This document shows positions 25,549-34,001 of a stretch of 41,597 nucleotides of DNA, in pieces. This DNA comes from Bryobacter sp. CoA8 C33 (GTDB taxonomy: Bacteria > Acidobacteriota > Terriglobia > Bryobacterales > Bryobacteraceae). The notes beneath the pieces are model-generated. The model saw nothing but the letters and a program-made list of their open reading frames with translations, made no database searches and was not told the origin of the DNA. Numbering within the stretch: the stretch's first letter is position 1; every line of letters begins with the position of its first letter. Both the position numbers and the translations under genes were made by a program. The stretch spans positions 1 through 41,597 of the forward strand of contig JAINDK010000008.1 of assembly GCA_019931185.1 (NCBI GenBank), in the 5' to 3' direction.

Positions 25549-26929
25549 TGCTGCCTACCATCTGGGGCTTGTCGGAAGAGGCTTGTTTCTTGCCCTTGTC
25601 CTTCTTGGCTTTGATGTCCTTGACAGTTTGCTGAAAGCTTTCGAGCATCAGCGGGAGCTCAGCCTTCTCGTCAGCCGACAGGGGGCGAACGAACTTGGGA
25701 GTGATCACCACGACGAGTTCGTCGGTCGTCTTCTTGGTGCTGCGGCTGCGGAACAGTTGACCGAGCACGGGAATATCGCCAAGGCCGCGGATGCGGGCGA
25801 CGGTCTGCAGCACGCGGTTGTCGATGAGGCCGGCGATTGCGAAGCTTTCGCCGTCCTTGAGCACGACTTCGGTTTCCGCGCGGCGTGTGACGAGGGCCGG
25901 GATTTGAACGCCCTGGAGGGCGATTGCGTTGGAGTAATCGAGGGAACTGACCTCGGGGCGGACCTTCAAATGAATCGCGCCGGTATCGGTGATGGTGGGA
26001 GTGAAGCCTAGCTGGACGCCAAAGGGGCGGAATTGGACGGTGATGACGGGCGAGATCGCGCCGCCGGTGGAGGTGGCATTGAGGATGGGAAAGGGAAACT
26101 CGCCGCCGGCGACAAAGCTGGCCTCCTTGCCCTCGACGGTGATCAGGTTGGGTTCGGCGAGAATCTGCATAAGGTTCTGGCTGGCGAGGGCGCGGATAGT
26201 GGCGCCGATGTTGAGGTCGGGCCGGAAGGCGAACATGTTGAGCAGGTCGGCGAAATTGATCGTGGTGTTGGCGAATTCCTGATTCTGAAATTGGAGGGCC
26301 GAGATGCGGGGCTGCTGGAATTGCTGGGTAGTCAGTGCGCCGAGGGTTTTGGGATTCCGGGAAAAGTAGTTGAAGCCGATCTCGGAAAGGGCAGCGCGGT
26401 CAATGCTGGCGAACTTGACCTGGAGCATGATTTGGCGCGGGTCGGTCTGCTTGGGTAATTCGATGAGATTGATGACGGTTTTCGCGTGGGTGCGGGCAAT
26501 GGCTTCGGCCCGCTTGGAATTACCGGCGTTCTTGACGGCGCCGGTGAGAACGATGGTCTCGGCGTTGCCGGTAAACTGGACGCCTTCCTCGGGCAAATCG
26601 CGTTTCAGCTCGGTTTGGACGGTTTGGTTGAAATCGGAAGTCAGGGTGAGGTCCAACCGGACCTGGATCTCGAAGCGGGCGGGGGCCTTGCCTTCTTCCC
26701 AGATCATCAGGGTCGTCTTGCCGTTGCCCTTGGCGGTAACCATCACCTCGCGAGGACCGACAACAATGGCGTCGGCGATCTTCGGCTCGGCGACAACCAC
26801 TTTGGAGATATCTTCGGGAAAGCTGATCAATTCACCCTCGCCAACCGTGAGAACGATATTGCGTGGGGCAGGCTGGGAGAGCGCGACTGTCGCTAGCAAG
26901 AGGGACAAGAAAGCGGGGAGCAGTTTCAT
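25517..26929 (-). CDS. cpaC: Tad pilus outer-membrane secretin CpaC/RcpA
   Basis: This 470-residue protein has a signal peptide (MKLLPAFLSLLLATVALSQ), an N-terminal pilus-formation domain (residues about 25-100, GEGELISFPEDISKVVVAEP and IVVGPREVMVTAKGNGKTTL), a BON-like domain (NAETIVLTGAVKNAGNSKRA) and the secretin core. The core shows FVAGGEFPFPI, VQLGFTPTITDTGAIHLKVR and DGESFAIAGLIDN. The last 40 residues are Lys-rich. It forms the outer-membrane channel for the pilus. It overlaps cpaB by 4 nt. Confidence 0.95.
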   Translation of the reverse strand: MKLLPAFLSLLLATVALSQPAPRNIVLTVGEGELISFPEDISKVVVAEPKIADAIVVGPREVMVTAKGNGKTTLMIWEEGKAPARFEIQVRLDLTLTSDFNQTVQTELKRDLPEEGVQFTGNAETIVLTGAVKNAGNSKRAEAIARTHAKTVINLIELPKQTDPRQIMLQVKFASIDRAALSEIGFNYFSRNPKTLGALTTQQFQQPRISALQFQNQEFANTTINFADLLNMFAFRPDLNIGATIRALASQNLMQILAEPNLITVEGKEASFVAGGEFPFPILNATSTGGAISPVITVQFRPFGVQLGFTPTITDTGAIHLKVRPEVSSLDYSNAIALQGVQIPALVTRRAETEVVLKDGESFAIAGLIDNRVLQTVARIRGLGDIPVLGQLFRSRSTKKTTDELVVVITPKFVRPLSADEKAELPLMLESFQQTVKDIKAKKDKGKKQASSDKPQMVGSSGYQTPDKKK

Positions 26930-27909
26930 TTGGTTTTTTCAAAAACCTCCTGGACATGCTTGTCGCCGCGGAAGACGTCGACGATTTTCGGAGGTGGCTT
27001 GGGCGGATCGGAATCCTTGGCGGCGTCCTTGGCGCGGGACGATTTAGGATCTCGGAGGGCATTTTTCTGGCCGGTCAGGTTGTTCCAGGATTTGTCGTCA
27101 TTGACGGCGCGCGCCATGCCAGGCAGGGCCGGATTCGGATTGAGCCGGGCCATGCGCTCCTTGCGGGCGCCGAGGTAGGGGTCGAGGGTATCGGCGTAAA
27201 TCGGCTGTTGCTGATTGAGCTTGCTGGAATCGAGCGGGTTGCGCAGGACTAGACCGATTTTGCCGTTATTCTTGGCGAGTTCGAGCTTGGCGGCTTCCTC
27301 CGGGGTGACCAGCAGAGTGACGGCACGCTGCGTGGTGGCGGTTTGAACCGGGGTGGCGGTTGAGGAAGAAACGGCGGCCTTGGGATCGGTGGCGGCCACT
27401 TCGGTATTGCGGCCGACGCTGAGTACGACGACATCCTCGAGGATGACCTTGGCGAGGGCTTCGGCCATGGAGCCGGTACGAGTAAAGACGACGTCGACGT
27501 GAGAGCGGGGAACAATGAGACCAGCGGCGCTCGTGGAGTCTGTCACCTGCACGCTGATGGCGCGCTTACCCGGAGGAATGGTGGCGGCCACGCCTTCGAT
27601 GCCGCCGAGAGCCGCGAGTTTGTTTTGCGTCACCGGTTCATTGAGGGCAACGGGGAAGAGAAGCGTGCGGTCCAGCAGATTTTTTTCCTCGGCAAAGACG
27701 CCGCGCGGTTGATTTTTTTCCGCGATTTCAACCTGGCGAAGATCGCCCTTCTTGAGTTTGGTACCGGCGGAGAGATCGCGGGCCGCGGCCTGCACGCGAA
27801 TCAGCTTGGTCTGCTTGGCTGAGGAAGTCGCGGAGTAAAGAATCCAACTGAGCAGGGCGGCCGAGACCCAGGCACCCCCGAAAATCATCAGTAATTTTTG
27901 GCGGTCCAT
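26926..27909 (-). CDS. cpaB: Tad pilus assembly protein CpaB/RcpC
   Basis: The 327-residue protein has one N-terminal membrane segment (MIFGGAWVSAALLSWILYSA), a SAF domain (about 40-100, AARDLSAGTKLKKGDLRQVE) and the RcpC/CpaB domain (GKRAISVQVTDSTSAAGLIV, RSHVDVVFTRTGS, ILEDVVVLSVGRNTEV). The C-terminal third is polar and rich in Lys/Pro/Asp, longer than in many CpaB proteins. It is a periplasmic partner of the secretin. It abuts the membrane protein gene and overlaps cpaC by 4 nt. Confidence 0.93.
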   Translation of the reverse strand: MDRQKLLMIFGGAWVSAALLSWILYSATSSAKQTKLIRVQAAARDLSAGTKLKKGDLRQVEIAEKNQPRGVFAEEKNLLDRTLLFPVALNEPVTQNKLAALGGIEGVAATIPPGKRAISVQVTDSTSAAGLIVPRSHVDVVFTRTGSMAEALAKVILEDVVVLSVGRNTEVAATDPKAAVSSSTATPVQTATTQRAVTLLVTPEEAAKLELAKNNGKIGLVLRNPLDSSKLNQQQPIYADTLDPYLGARKERMARLNPNPALPGMARAVNDDKSWNNLTGQKNALRDPKSSRAKDAAKDSDPPKPPPKIVDVFRGDKHVQEVFEKTK

Positions 27910-29418
27910 CTATTTCAAACCCTTCTCAAAGAGGATGGCCACCTCGTCCTGGCCAATCTGCTTCCAGCCAAGCAAGGGAAGCATTTCGGTAAGCGAAACA
28001 CCTTTGGGAACCAGGGCGTGCGTGAAGCCCCAACGGTTCCATTGTTCGCGCCAACCGGGTTTGGTGTCGGGCAGCAGCAAATAGTCCTGAAGGAAATCGG
28101 CGCCATAGTAGTCGCTTCGGCCATCGAAGAAAACTTTTCGCTTGCCTGCGAAACGGTATATCATGTAGCCGCCGAATTTATCCGAGGAGAAGATCCGGGC
28201 TTCGGCGGGAAGAGCCTCCAGTTGAGCGGCCAAGCGAACAGGGTAGTCCTCTTCGGGAAATCCGGCGGCCACCGCCATAAGCGGGGAGCGTATCGTGGCG
28301 ACAAAGAGCAAAACCAGCAGGGGCATCAGCGCGTAGCCGCGAAAGCCGGATTCCATCGAGCGGAGATTCCAGTTGTAGCGTTGGATACCGGCCAGGGCTG
28401 GCAAGGACTCACAGGCACGGCAAATGGCGGCTAGGGCCAGGGGCAGGCCGAGCAATGCGAGCATCGGCAAGCCGCGGGCGGAGCGGAGAGCGCCGGCAAA
28501 CAAAAGCAAACAGAGGGCGGCGCGGGCATATTCGCCCTGGATCCAGTTGAGGCTGATGCCGGTGGCGACGATCACCATGCCGATAACAAGTGCTTCAGCA
28601 CCATCGACATGGAAGTTGAATGTCTGAAACTCGCCAATCCGCGACAGGAGTTCCTTATCGCGCAGGTAATGGAAGATATGCGAATGAACCTGCCAGCCGT
28701 AAGGGTTCAATAAGCTGGCTCCCAGCAGAAGGAAACCGAAGACGGCAAGGGGGAAATGGCGGCTGTCGCGCTCCCACCAGCGCTGGCCAGCGTAGAGAAA
28801 GAAGATAATGACGCCGAGGAAGAAGCTGCCGTGAACGTTGGCCCAGATGACGCCGAGCAGAAAGATACCAAACAACCAGCCACCGTTGAGCCGGGCGGGG
28901 GCGCGTTCTGCGGCGAGTAGCGCCAACAGCAAAAGAACCCAACTGAAAAGGTGGGGCCGGGCGAGCCAGTGTAGGTTGCACGTGGTGAGCATCACCCAAG
29001 TGGAGGCGGCGCCGAGGAGGAACCAGACTTTCACCGTCCAGACCAATTGAAACCAGAGCCAGCCGATCAGGCCGAGTGTGACCAGATAAAGGATGAAGAC
29101 ACCGCGGAGACCATCCCACTGGTGAGCGAGCGCCATGGCGCAGTCCGCCAGCCACTCCCAGGCGAACCAGGGGCCGCCGGGTTTGGAGTATGAATAGGGC
29201 TCCGTGCGGGGGACGGATTTGGTGGCCAGTATGGTCTCTCCGTTGCGAACATGCCAGCCAGTATCGGAATCACGAAACAGCTTCTGCATGCCGTTGAAGG
29301 AAGTCAGGCAGTAAAGCATCATGATCGCCGACAGGACGAGGGCGATGTCGGGAATGAGCCAGCGGCGTAAGTTCGGCGTCAAGGCGAGCCAGTTACTGTT
29401 GCGTGCCGATCGACCCAA
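27910..29418 (-). CDS. Multi-pass membrane protein, GT-C glycosyltransferase-like, inside the Tad operon
   Basis: Up to 502 residues with about ten hydrophobic segments. The first extracytoplasmic loop contains FRDSDTGWHVRNGE, in which the Asp residues and the placement resemble the DxD region of GT-C glycosyltransferases; PGGPWFAWEWLADC follows. A soluble C-terminal part (about 400-502) includes KVFFDGRSDYYGADF. The start is uncertain: TTG 29418 overlaps the pilin gene, and TTG 29382 is an alternative. It lies between the Flp pilin and CpaB, where many Tad loci have the prepilin peptidase, but it has none of the GxGD or paired-Asp features I would expect of that enzyme. Pilin glycosylation is a possible role (inference). 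Confidence 0.7.
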   Translation of the reverse strand: MGRSARNSNWLALTPNLRRWLIPDIALVLSAIMMLYCLTSFNGMQKLFRDSDTGWHVRNGETILATKSVPRTEPYSYSKPGGPWFAWEWLADCAMALAHQWDGLRGVFILYLVTLGLIGWLWFQLVWTVKVWFLLGAASTWVMLTTCNLHWLARPHLFSWVLLLLALLAAERAPARLNGGWLFGIFLLGVIWANVHGSFFLGVIIFFLYAGQRWWERDSRHFPLAVFGFLLLGASLLNPYGWQVHSHIFHYLRDKELLSRIGEFQTFNFHVDGAEALVIGMVIVATGISLNWIQGEYARAALCLLLFAGALRSARGLPMLALLGLPLALAAICRACESLPALAGIQRYNWNLRSMESGFRGYALMPLLVLLFVATIRSPLMAVAAGFPEEDYPVRLAAQLEALPAEARIFSSDKFGGYMIYRFAGKRKVFFDGRSDYYGADFLQDYLLLPDTKPGWREQWNRWGFTHALVPKGVSLTEMLPLLGWKQIGQDEVAILFEKGLK

Positions 29419-29602
29419 GGCCTTGGGTCATGCTCTGATAGAGACTGACAACGGCTTGTGTCAACTGGTTGACGGTGGTGATCAGAGCGAGGCCCACGGC
29501 GGCGACAATCAAAGCGTATTCAACCAGATCCTGTCCGGATTCGTCGCGCCACAGGGTGGTGGCGAAAGCCCTAAGATTCCGGTATTGCAATGCGAGATTC
29601 AT
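29393..29602 (-). CDS. flp: Flp-family type IVb major pilin
   Basis: The 69-residue prepilin has a 23-residue leader ending in Gly23, then Gln24 and the Flp motif QDLVEYALIVAAVGLALITT with Glu at +5 and Tyr at +6 of the predicted mature protein. The mature pilin would be 46 residues, as is usual for Flp. It is assembled by the Tad machine encoded downstream. The ATG overlaps the stop of the TPR gene by 4 nt. Unusually, no prepilin peptidase gene is nearby. Confidence 0.95.
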   Translation of the reverse strand: MNLALQYRNLRAFATTLWRDESGQDLVEYALIVAAVGLALITTVNQLTQAVVSLYQSMTQGLGSIGTQQ

Positions 29603-30564
29603 GAACGACTCCTTGGATTTTTCAACTGTGTTTCCCGCTCGTCTCCGAGGAAGACCTGGCGGAAAACCTTGGCTAATTTTGACAGGCCGGATGGCTTGTT
29701 GTCCTGCTTCAGATTGACTTCCACAGTACCACCGGTGTGGGCGGCAACGAGGCGCAGGTTGGCTAGGGCCTCGGGAAATTGAAAGCGCAAAGCGAGAGCT
29801 TTTTCAAGTTCGGCCCGGGCATCGGCCCATTTTTCTTTTTCGATATAGACGGCGGCGAGATTGTTGTGCGCGGCAGCGGGCCCGCTGACGGCTTTCCAGT
29901 GGAGGATGGCCTCGGCGGGCTGGTTTAGCTGAGAGGCGTAAAGCAGGGCGAGATTATTGCGGGCGCGCTCATGGGTGGGGCGGACCCGGAGCAAATCACG
30001 CAGCAGGGATGCCGCCTCGATCGGCCGGTTTTGCCGCATGAGGTTGTAAGCAAGATTGTTGATGAAATCGGGGTTGACGGGGTCGAGCGCGAGGACGCGC
30101 CGATGGAGCTGCTCGGCGGATACGGGACCATCGAGAGAGTCGCTGAGAATTGCGGCGCGAGCCAGAAGTGGCGCGGCGGGTGGGGGCAAGGCAAGCGTGG
30201 TAGCGAGAACTTGCCTCGCCTGCGTCTCGAGCCCCTGGCCCTGGAGCGCATCGCAAAGATCAAGTTGCAGCGCGAAATCGGACGGTTCCATTTCGGCGGC
30301 CAGACGAAGATGCTCCAGAGCGAGTTCGGGGTAGCCAGCATCGGCGAAACGGCCGGCCAAACGGCGACGCAGCGCGATGTCCTTCGGAGATTCGAGCAGA
30401 CGGCGGCGCAGGGCCTGTATTTCCAGGTCGCCGTCGCCCAGATGCATGGCATTACGAGCCTGCGCCTCGAAAGGGGAAAGTGTGCGGGAGGGCACCGAGG
30501 CTGGGCGCGAACAGCCGAACGAGGCGAGAATTACCGCGCATGGCAGCAGAACCAACCGGCTCAT
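29599..30564 (-). CDS. TPR-repeat lipoprotein, TadD-like
   Basis: The 321-residue protein has a signal peptide with a probable lipidation Cys18 (VILASFGC; the -3 residue is atypical). Tetratricopeptide-like repeats span about residues 40-280: LEHLRLAAEMEPSDFALQLD, ALDPVNPDFINNLAYNLMRQ, LLRVRPTHERARNNLALLYA and ARAELEKALALRFQFPEALA. TadD-type TPR lipoproteins act as pilotins or scaffolds for the secretin. It overlaps both neighbours by 4 nt (ATGA), so it is tightly coupled to the pilin. Confidence 0.85.
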   Translation of the reverse strand: MSRLVLLPCAVILASFGCSRPASVPSRTLSPFEAQARNAMHLGDGDLEIQALRRRLLESPKDIALRRRLAGRFADAGYPELALEHLRLAAEMEPSDFALQLDLCDALQGQGLETQARQVLATTLALPPPAAPLLARAAILSDSLDGPVSAEQLHRRVLALDPVNPDFINNLAYNLMRQNRPIEAASLLRDLLRVRPTHERARNNLALLYASQLNQPAEAILHWKAVSGPAAAHNNLAAVYIEKEKWADARAELEKALALRFQFPEALANLRLVAAHTGGTVEVNLKQDNKPSGLSKLAKVFRQVFLGDERETQLKNPRSRS

Positions 30565-30899
30565 ACCTTTTCGAACTCCAATTCATCGCCGACCAGGGTG
30601 CCAGTGCGGGCAATCGTACCGGCGGGCAACTCGAGAACGCTGTGGGCACGGAGACAGAAGCTGATGCGGTTGCGCCCGAGATTCGGACGCAGTTTGAGAA
30701 TTTTCTTCTGTTTGTTCAGATAAACTACGTCGATAGCAAACTTCATCCCGAAGCAATGAACCGCCTCGCAGGGGGCAATCCACAAACCATCTCCTTCCTC
30801 TAGAGACTCGTGCTGCAATAATCCGCGGCGCCGCAGTTCACTTGTGTTGGCGATGCCTCCATGGGTAGTCAAGAGCGCACCATTGCGCCGGTTGGTCAC
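30561..30899 (-). CDS. DUF192 family protein
   Basis: From GTG 30899 the protein is 113 residues and consists of a single DUF192 domain: VTNRRNGALLTTHGGIANTS at the start, GLWIAPCEAVHCFGMKFAID in the middle and AHSVLELPAGTIARTGTLVG at the end. The function of the family is unknown. A longer frame from ATG 31019 would overlap the divergent propeller gene and adds no domain sequence, so I prefer the GTG. It is the first gene of the Tad operon and overlaps the TPR gene by 4 nt. DUF192 genes accompany other Tad loci, so a pilus-related role is possible. Confidence 0.82.
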   Translation of the reverse strand: MTNRRNGALLTTHGGIANTSELRRRGLLQHESLEEGDGLWIAPCEAVHCFGMKFAIDVVYLNKQKKILKLRPNLGRNRISFCLRAHSVLELPAGTIARTGTLVGDELEFEKV

Positions 30900-31007
30900 C
30901 CTTAAACGCTTTTCCGGTACCAGTGTTAAACCCGTCCTTAACAAAAATGTTGCGCCGTCAATCAGAAACTTCTGTTGGCCGGAAGGGTTAGAGTACATTA
31001 GGTTCAG
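30900..31007. promoter_or_regulatory. Divergent promoter region between the Tad operon and the propeller gene
   Basis: This 108-bp, relatively AT-rich gap must hold the promoters for both directions. On the minus strand TTGACG (30961-30956) is a possible -35, but no good -10 follows at the normal distance. On the plus strand TACATT at about 30994-30999 could be a -10. Neither is convincing. Confidence 0.4.
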
Positions 31008-33914
31008 ATGCGGAAGCAATTCTTGTTGGCAAAGATTAACAAATCTCTTCTTCTGGCTGCTTTTCTGCTTTGGGCGACGGGCTTGCCGGGACAGACGGGT
31101 GTGTTTGGCAGCGTGGTCACTTTAGGAGAAACACCAAGCGATGTGGTGATCGACGAGTTGCGCGGCCTATTATATCTGGTCCGGTCGAACGCAAACCGCG
31201 TTGAGGTTTACGATTACGTAAATAAGCGTTTGCAAAATCCAATCCCGGTGGGAAATTTTCCCGTGAGTGCGGCGATGTCCCCGGACGGTGCGACGCTCTA
31301 TGTGACAAATGCGACATCGACAAGCGTCAGCGTAATCCGGCTGGCAGACAAAGCGGTGATAAGCACGCTGAGCCTGCCGGTGCGGCCGGAAGGGGTGGCG
31401 GTCGGCAACGACGGCCGCGTGCTGATCACGACCCAGGGCACGGGTGTCAACAACGCGCTGCAGACGCTACTGCTGTACGATCCGCGGCAGGATGTGGCGC
31501 TGCAATTGACAGCGATCCAGTCCCCCGCGACGATTTCGACGGGCAACATCAATCAGAACGTGTTTTTCGGGCGGCCGGTCACGCCCTTTCCCGGGCGGCT
31601 GCTACCGACGCCGGACGGCAATTTCATCATCGGCATGGTGGCGATCAATCAACAGTTGAACACGGCGCAGACGACCATGTTTGTCTACGAAGTGGCTAGC
31701 GGCACGATTCTGCGCAACCGCACAGTGACGGGGCAATCAACGGTGCTGGCCATGTCTCCGGACGGGGCGCGGTTCATGGCCGGATCCTCGCAGTACGATT
31801 TCGGGACGCTGAATGTGCGGGGCATCATGAATACAGCGAATCTGCCATTCACACTGACGGGGGCGGTTGGATTTCCAACCGGGGTGAATTTTGGCGGTAG
31901 CGTGTTTTCGCCAGATGGGCGGACGCTATACTCGGCGTTCAACTACACGGCGACGGCCACCAACCAGCGGCCAACCTCGAATGTACTGTTCATTGGCAGC
32001 CCAAACAATCTTGGGGTGCGGCTGGGAATCCGCCTGCCCGAGTCGATTCTGGGAAAGATGGTGATCACGGGCGATGGCAGCCAGATCTTCGCTCTGTCGG
32101 AATCGGGCCTGCTGAGCCTGCCGGTGGGAAGCCTTTTTGATTATCCGATTCTCGATCCGGAATCGACACAGGTATTCCTGACGAGCGACCCCTGCAACAA
32201 AGGCATCTCGCGGGCCACGCTGCGTGTTTCCAATCTCGGCAAAGGCAAGTTGACCTTCAATCTGCCGGGCGCGATCACCTCGGCCTTGGTGGCGCAAGTA
32301 ACCAGCGGACTGGCGCCCTCAACGATCAGCTTTACGATGGACCCGGGGCGCGTGAATGTGAACCGCCGGCCAGGCACCAACGTCTACAACGGCAATAACG
32401 GCGGGGCAGTGGTCATCAATCTAAGTTCACTCGAGGCAATTAACATACCCAACTCAATCCGCGTTTTTATGAACTACCGGCTGAACGATCAGCGGGGGTT
32501 AATCTTCCCGGTGCCGACGCTCGCCAATGGGATCAACCCAGCGCGGGGACTGCGGGACCTGATTCTCGATGAGAAGCGGAACCGGGTTTATTTGTCGAAT
32601 TCCGGCTACAACCGCATTGAAGTATTCGACACGGTCAAGCAACGCTTTCTTGAGCCGGTCGAAGCCGGGCAGTTTCCGCAAATGATGGCGATGTCGCTCG
32701 ACAGCAACACACTGTATGTGGCGAATGTGGGCGGGGAGTCGATCCAGATTTTCGACCTCGATTCGCTCACCTCGCCCGGGACGATCGAATTTCCGCCGAC
32801 ACCGCGCAACGGCGGCCAGAATGCTTTGTCGGTCGATTCGATGGCGATAACTCTGGCCGGGCTGCAGTTCACGACAACCAACGGCAATGTCTGGCGTACG
32901 CTGGGTAATCAAGCCGTAGTAAGGCCAGGCGGGGGCGTATTCAACGCGACGGGGACCGTGGGCGGCAACCGCTTCATGGCTGCCACACCGAACGGAGAGT
33001 TCGCGATGCTGCTGGCCAGCGTAGCGGGCACGACAACTGCAAACGGCTACCTGTTTGACGCAACCATCGATGCATACACGACCAGCAGAACGGTTTTCCA
33101 GCAGGCTTATGCCAGCTATGTGGCGCCGGTGGCCGCAGGACCGCGCGGTGAGTATTTTCTGGCGGGCGGCCTGGTCCTGGGTTCTTCTCTGACGCCGATT
33201 GGCGGGGTGGAACGGCCCGGGGCGGTACAGTTTGTCGCCGGGGCGGGCGGCCAGGTAACGCAGGTGAGCGTCAGCGCCGGCAACCGGAATGTCTTTTCGG
33301 TCTGGCCAATCGACTCGAATCGCTTCTTGCGCTCGACGACACCGGTGCGCACCTCGGCGACGGCGGCCACTCGCGATGAAGAGCGCACGACGCTCGAATT
33401 GGTGGACATTCGCACGCAGGCCGAAAGCGTAGCCGGAATTCTGCCGGAGAACCCAGTCTTCTTTGTCAACGGCAGCACCACGCCGACGAACATCCCCGGA
33501 CGCCAGATGGCCGTCGACAGCAAGGGCATCGTTTACATTCTCACGGTTTCGGGGCTGACGGTTATTCCAACGACGCCCACGGGCACGGCGACGGCGCCGG
33601 CGATTCCAGCGGGTATCCGCGGGATCGTGAATTCCAACGACGGAAGCACGAATATCCGTGTGGGTTCGTTTATCACGATCAATGGGACCTCGCTCGCCTC
33701 GGCCCAAAGTGCGGACGCCATCCCGCTGCCAACCGTCCTAGGCGGCAGTTGCGTTACCTTCAACGACATTCCGCTGCCGATCATCTCGGCCTCCCCCACT
33801 CAAATCACGGCACAAGTGCCGACGGATGTGCGCCCCGGACTAAATGTGGTGCAGGTGCGCAGTCTGCTGAATGCGCAACAGAGTACGCCGGTCACCATCA
33901 CGGTACAGCGTTAG
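31008..33914 (+). CDS. Secreted beta-propeller (YVTN-type) protein with C-terminal TIGR03437 domain
   Basis: The 968-residue protein has a signal peptide (SLLLAAFLLWATGLPGQ). Two sets of propeller repeats are visible, at about 30-400 and about 510-840. Repeated signatures are NRVEVYDYVNKRLQNPIPVG with SPDGATLYVTNATSTSVSVI in the first, and NRIEVFDTVKQRFLEPVEAG with SLDSNTLYVANVGGESIQIF in the second. Residues about 870-968 match the TIGR03437 C-terminal domain known from Solibacter (VGSFITINGTSLASAQ, PLPIISASPTQITAQVPTDV). The function of these large secreted proteins is unknown; surface binding is plausible. It stands just upstream of the TonB-dependent receptor in the same direction. Confidence 0.88.
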   Translation: MRKQFLLAKINKSLLLAAFLLWATGLPGQTGVFGSVVTLGETPSDVVIDELRGLLYLVRSNANRVEVYDYVNKRLQNPIPVGNFPVSAAMSPDGATLYVTNATSTSVSVIRLADKAVISTLSLPVRPEGVAVGNDGRVLITTQGTGVNNALQTLLLYDPRQDVALQLTAIQSPATISTGNINQNVFFGRPVTPFPGRLLPTPDGNFIIGMVAINQQLNTAQTTMFVYEVASGTILRNRTVTGQSTVLAMSPDGARFMAGSSQYDFGTLNVRGIMNTANLPFTLTGAVGFPTGVNFGGSVFSPDGRTLYSAFNYTATATNQRPTSNVLFIGSPNNLGVRLGIRLPESILGKMVITGDGSQIFALSESGLLSLPVGSLFDYPILDPESTQVFLTSDPCNKGISRATLRVSNLGKGKLTFNLPGAITSALVAQVTSGLAPSTISFTMDPGRVNVNRRPGTNVYNGNNGGAVVINLSSLEAINIPNSIRVFMNYRLNDQRGLIFPVPTLANGINPARGLRDLILDEKRNRVYLSNSGYNRIEVFDTVKQRFLEPVEAGQFPQMMAMSLDSNTLYVANVGGESIQIFDLDSLTSPGTIEFPPTPRNGGQNALSVDSMAITLAGLQFTTTNGNVWRTLGNQAVVRPGGGVFNATGTVGGNRFMAATPNGEFAMLLASVAGTTTANGYLFDATIDAYTTSRTVFQQAYASYVAPVAAGPRGEYFLAGGLVLGSSLTPIGGVERPGAVQFVAGAGGQVTQVSVSAGNRNVFSVWPIDSNRFLRSTTPVRTSATAATRDEERTTLELVDIRTQAESVAGILPENPVFFVNGSTTPTNIPGRQMAVDSKGIVYILTVSGLTVIPTTPTGTATAPAIPAGIRGIVNSNDGSTNIRVGSFITINGTSLASAQSADAIPLPTVLGGSCVTFNDIPLPIISASPTQITAQVPTDVRPGLNVVQVRSLLNAQQSTPVTITVQR

Positions 33915-33932
33915 CAATGCGGGCCAACGCTG
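33906..33932 (+). other. Small inverted repeat at the propeller gene stop codon
   Basis: CAGCGTT (33906-33912) pairs with AACGCTG (33926-33932) around a 13-nt loop. No T-tract follows, so terminator function is doubtful. Confidence 0.3.
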
Positions 33933-33985
33933 GTCACGGATTGTTATAGAATTCTCCCCATCGTTGAAAAAACGAGAGCAAATTC

Positions 33986-34001
33986 AGGGAGGATTCCATT
34001 G
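33986..34001 (+). promoter_or_regulatory. Strong ribosome binding site with TTG start of the receptor gene
   Basis: AGGGAGGA (33986-33993) stands 5 nt before TTG 33999, which opens a clear signal peptide (KIRSSGLTLALTALLAASAW). This fixes an unusual TTG start codon. Confidence 0.8.

Noticed and set aside
30900-31019. Extending the DUF192 protein to ATG 31019
   Set aside because: The extension overlaps the divergent propeller gene and adds no domain sequence; GTG 30899 matches the domain start.
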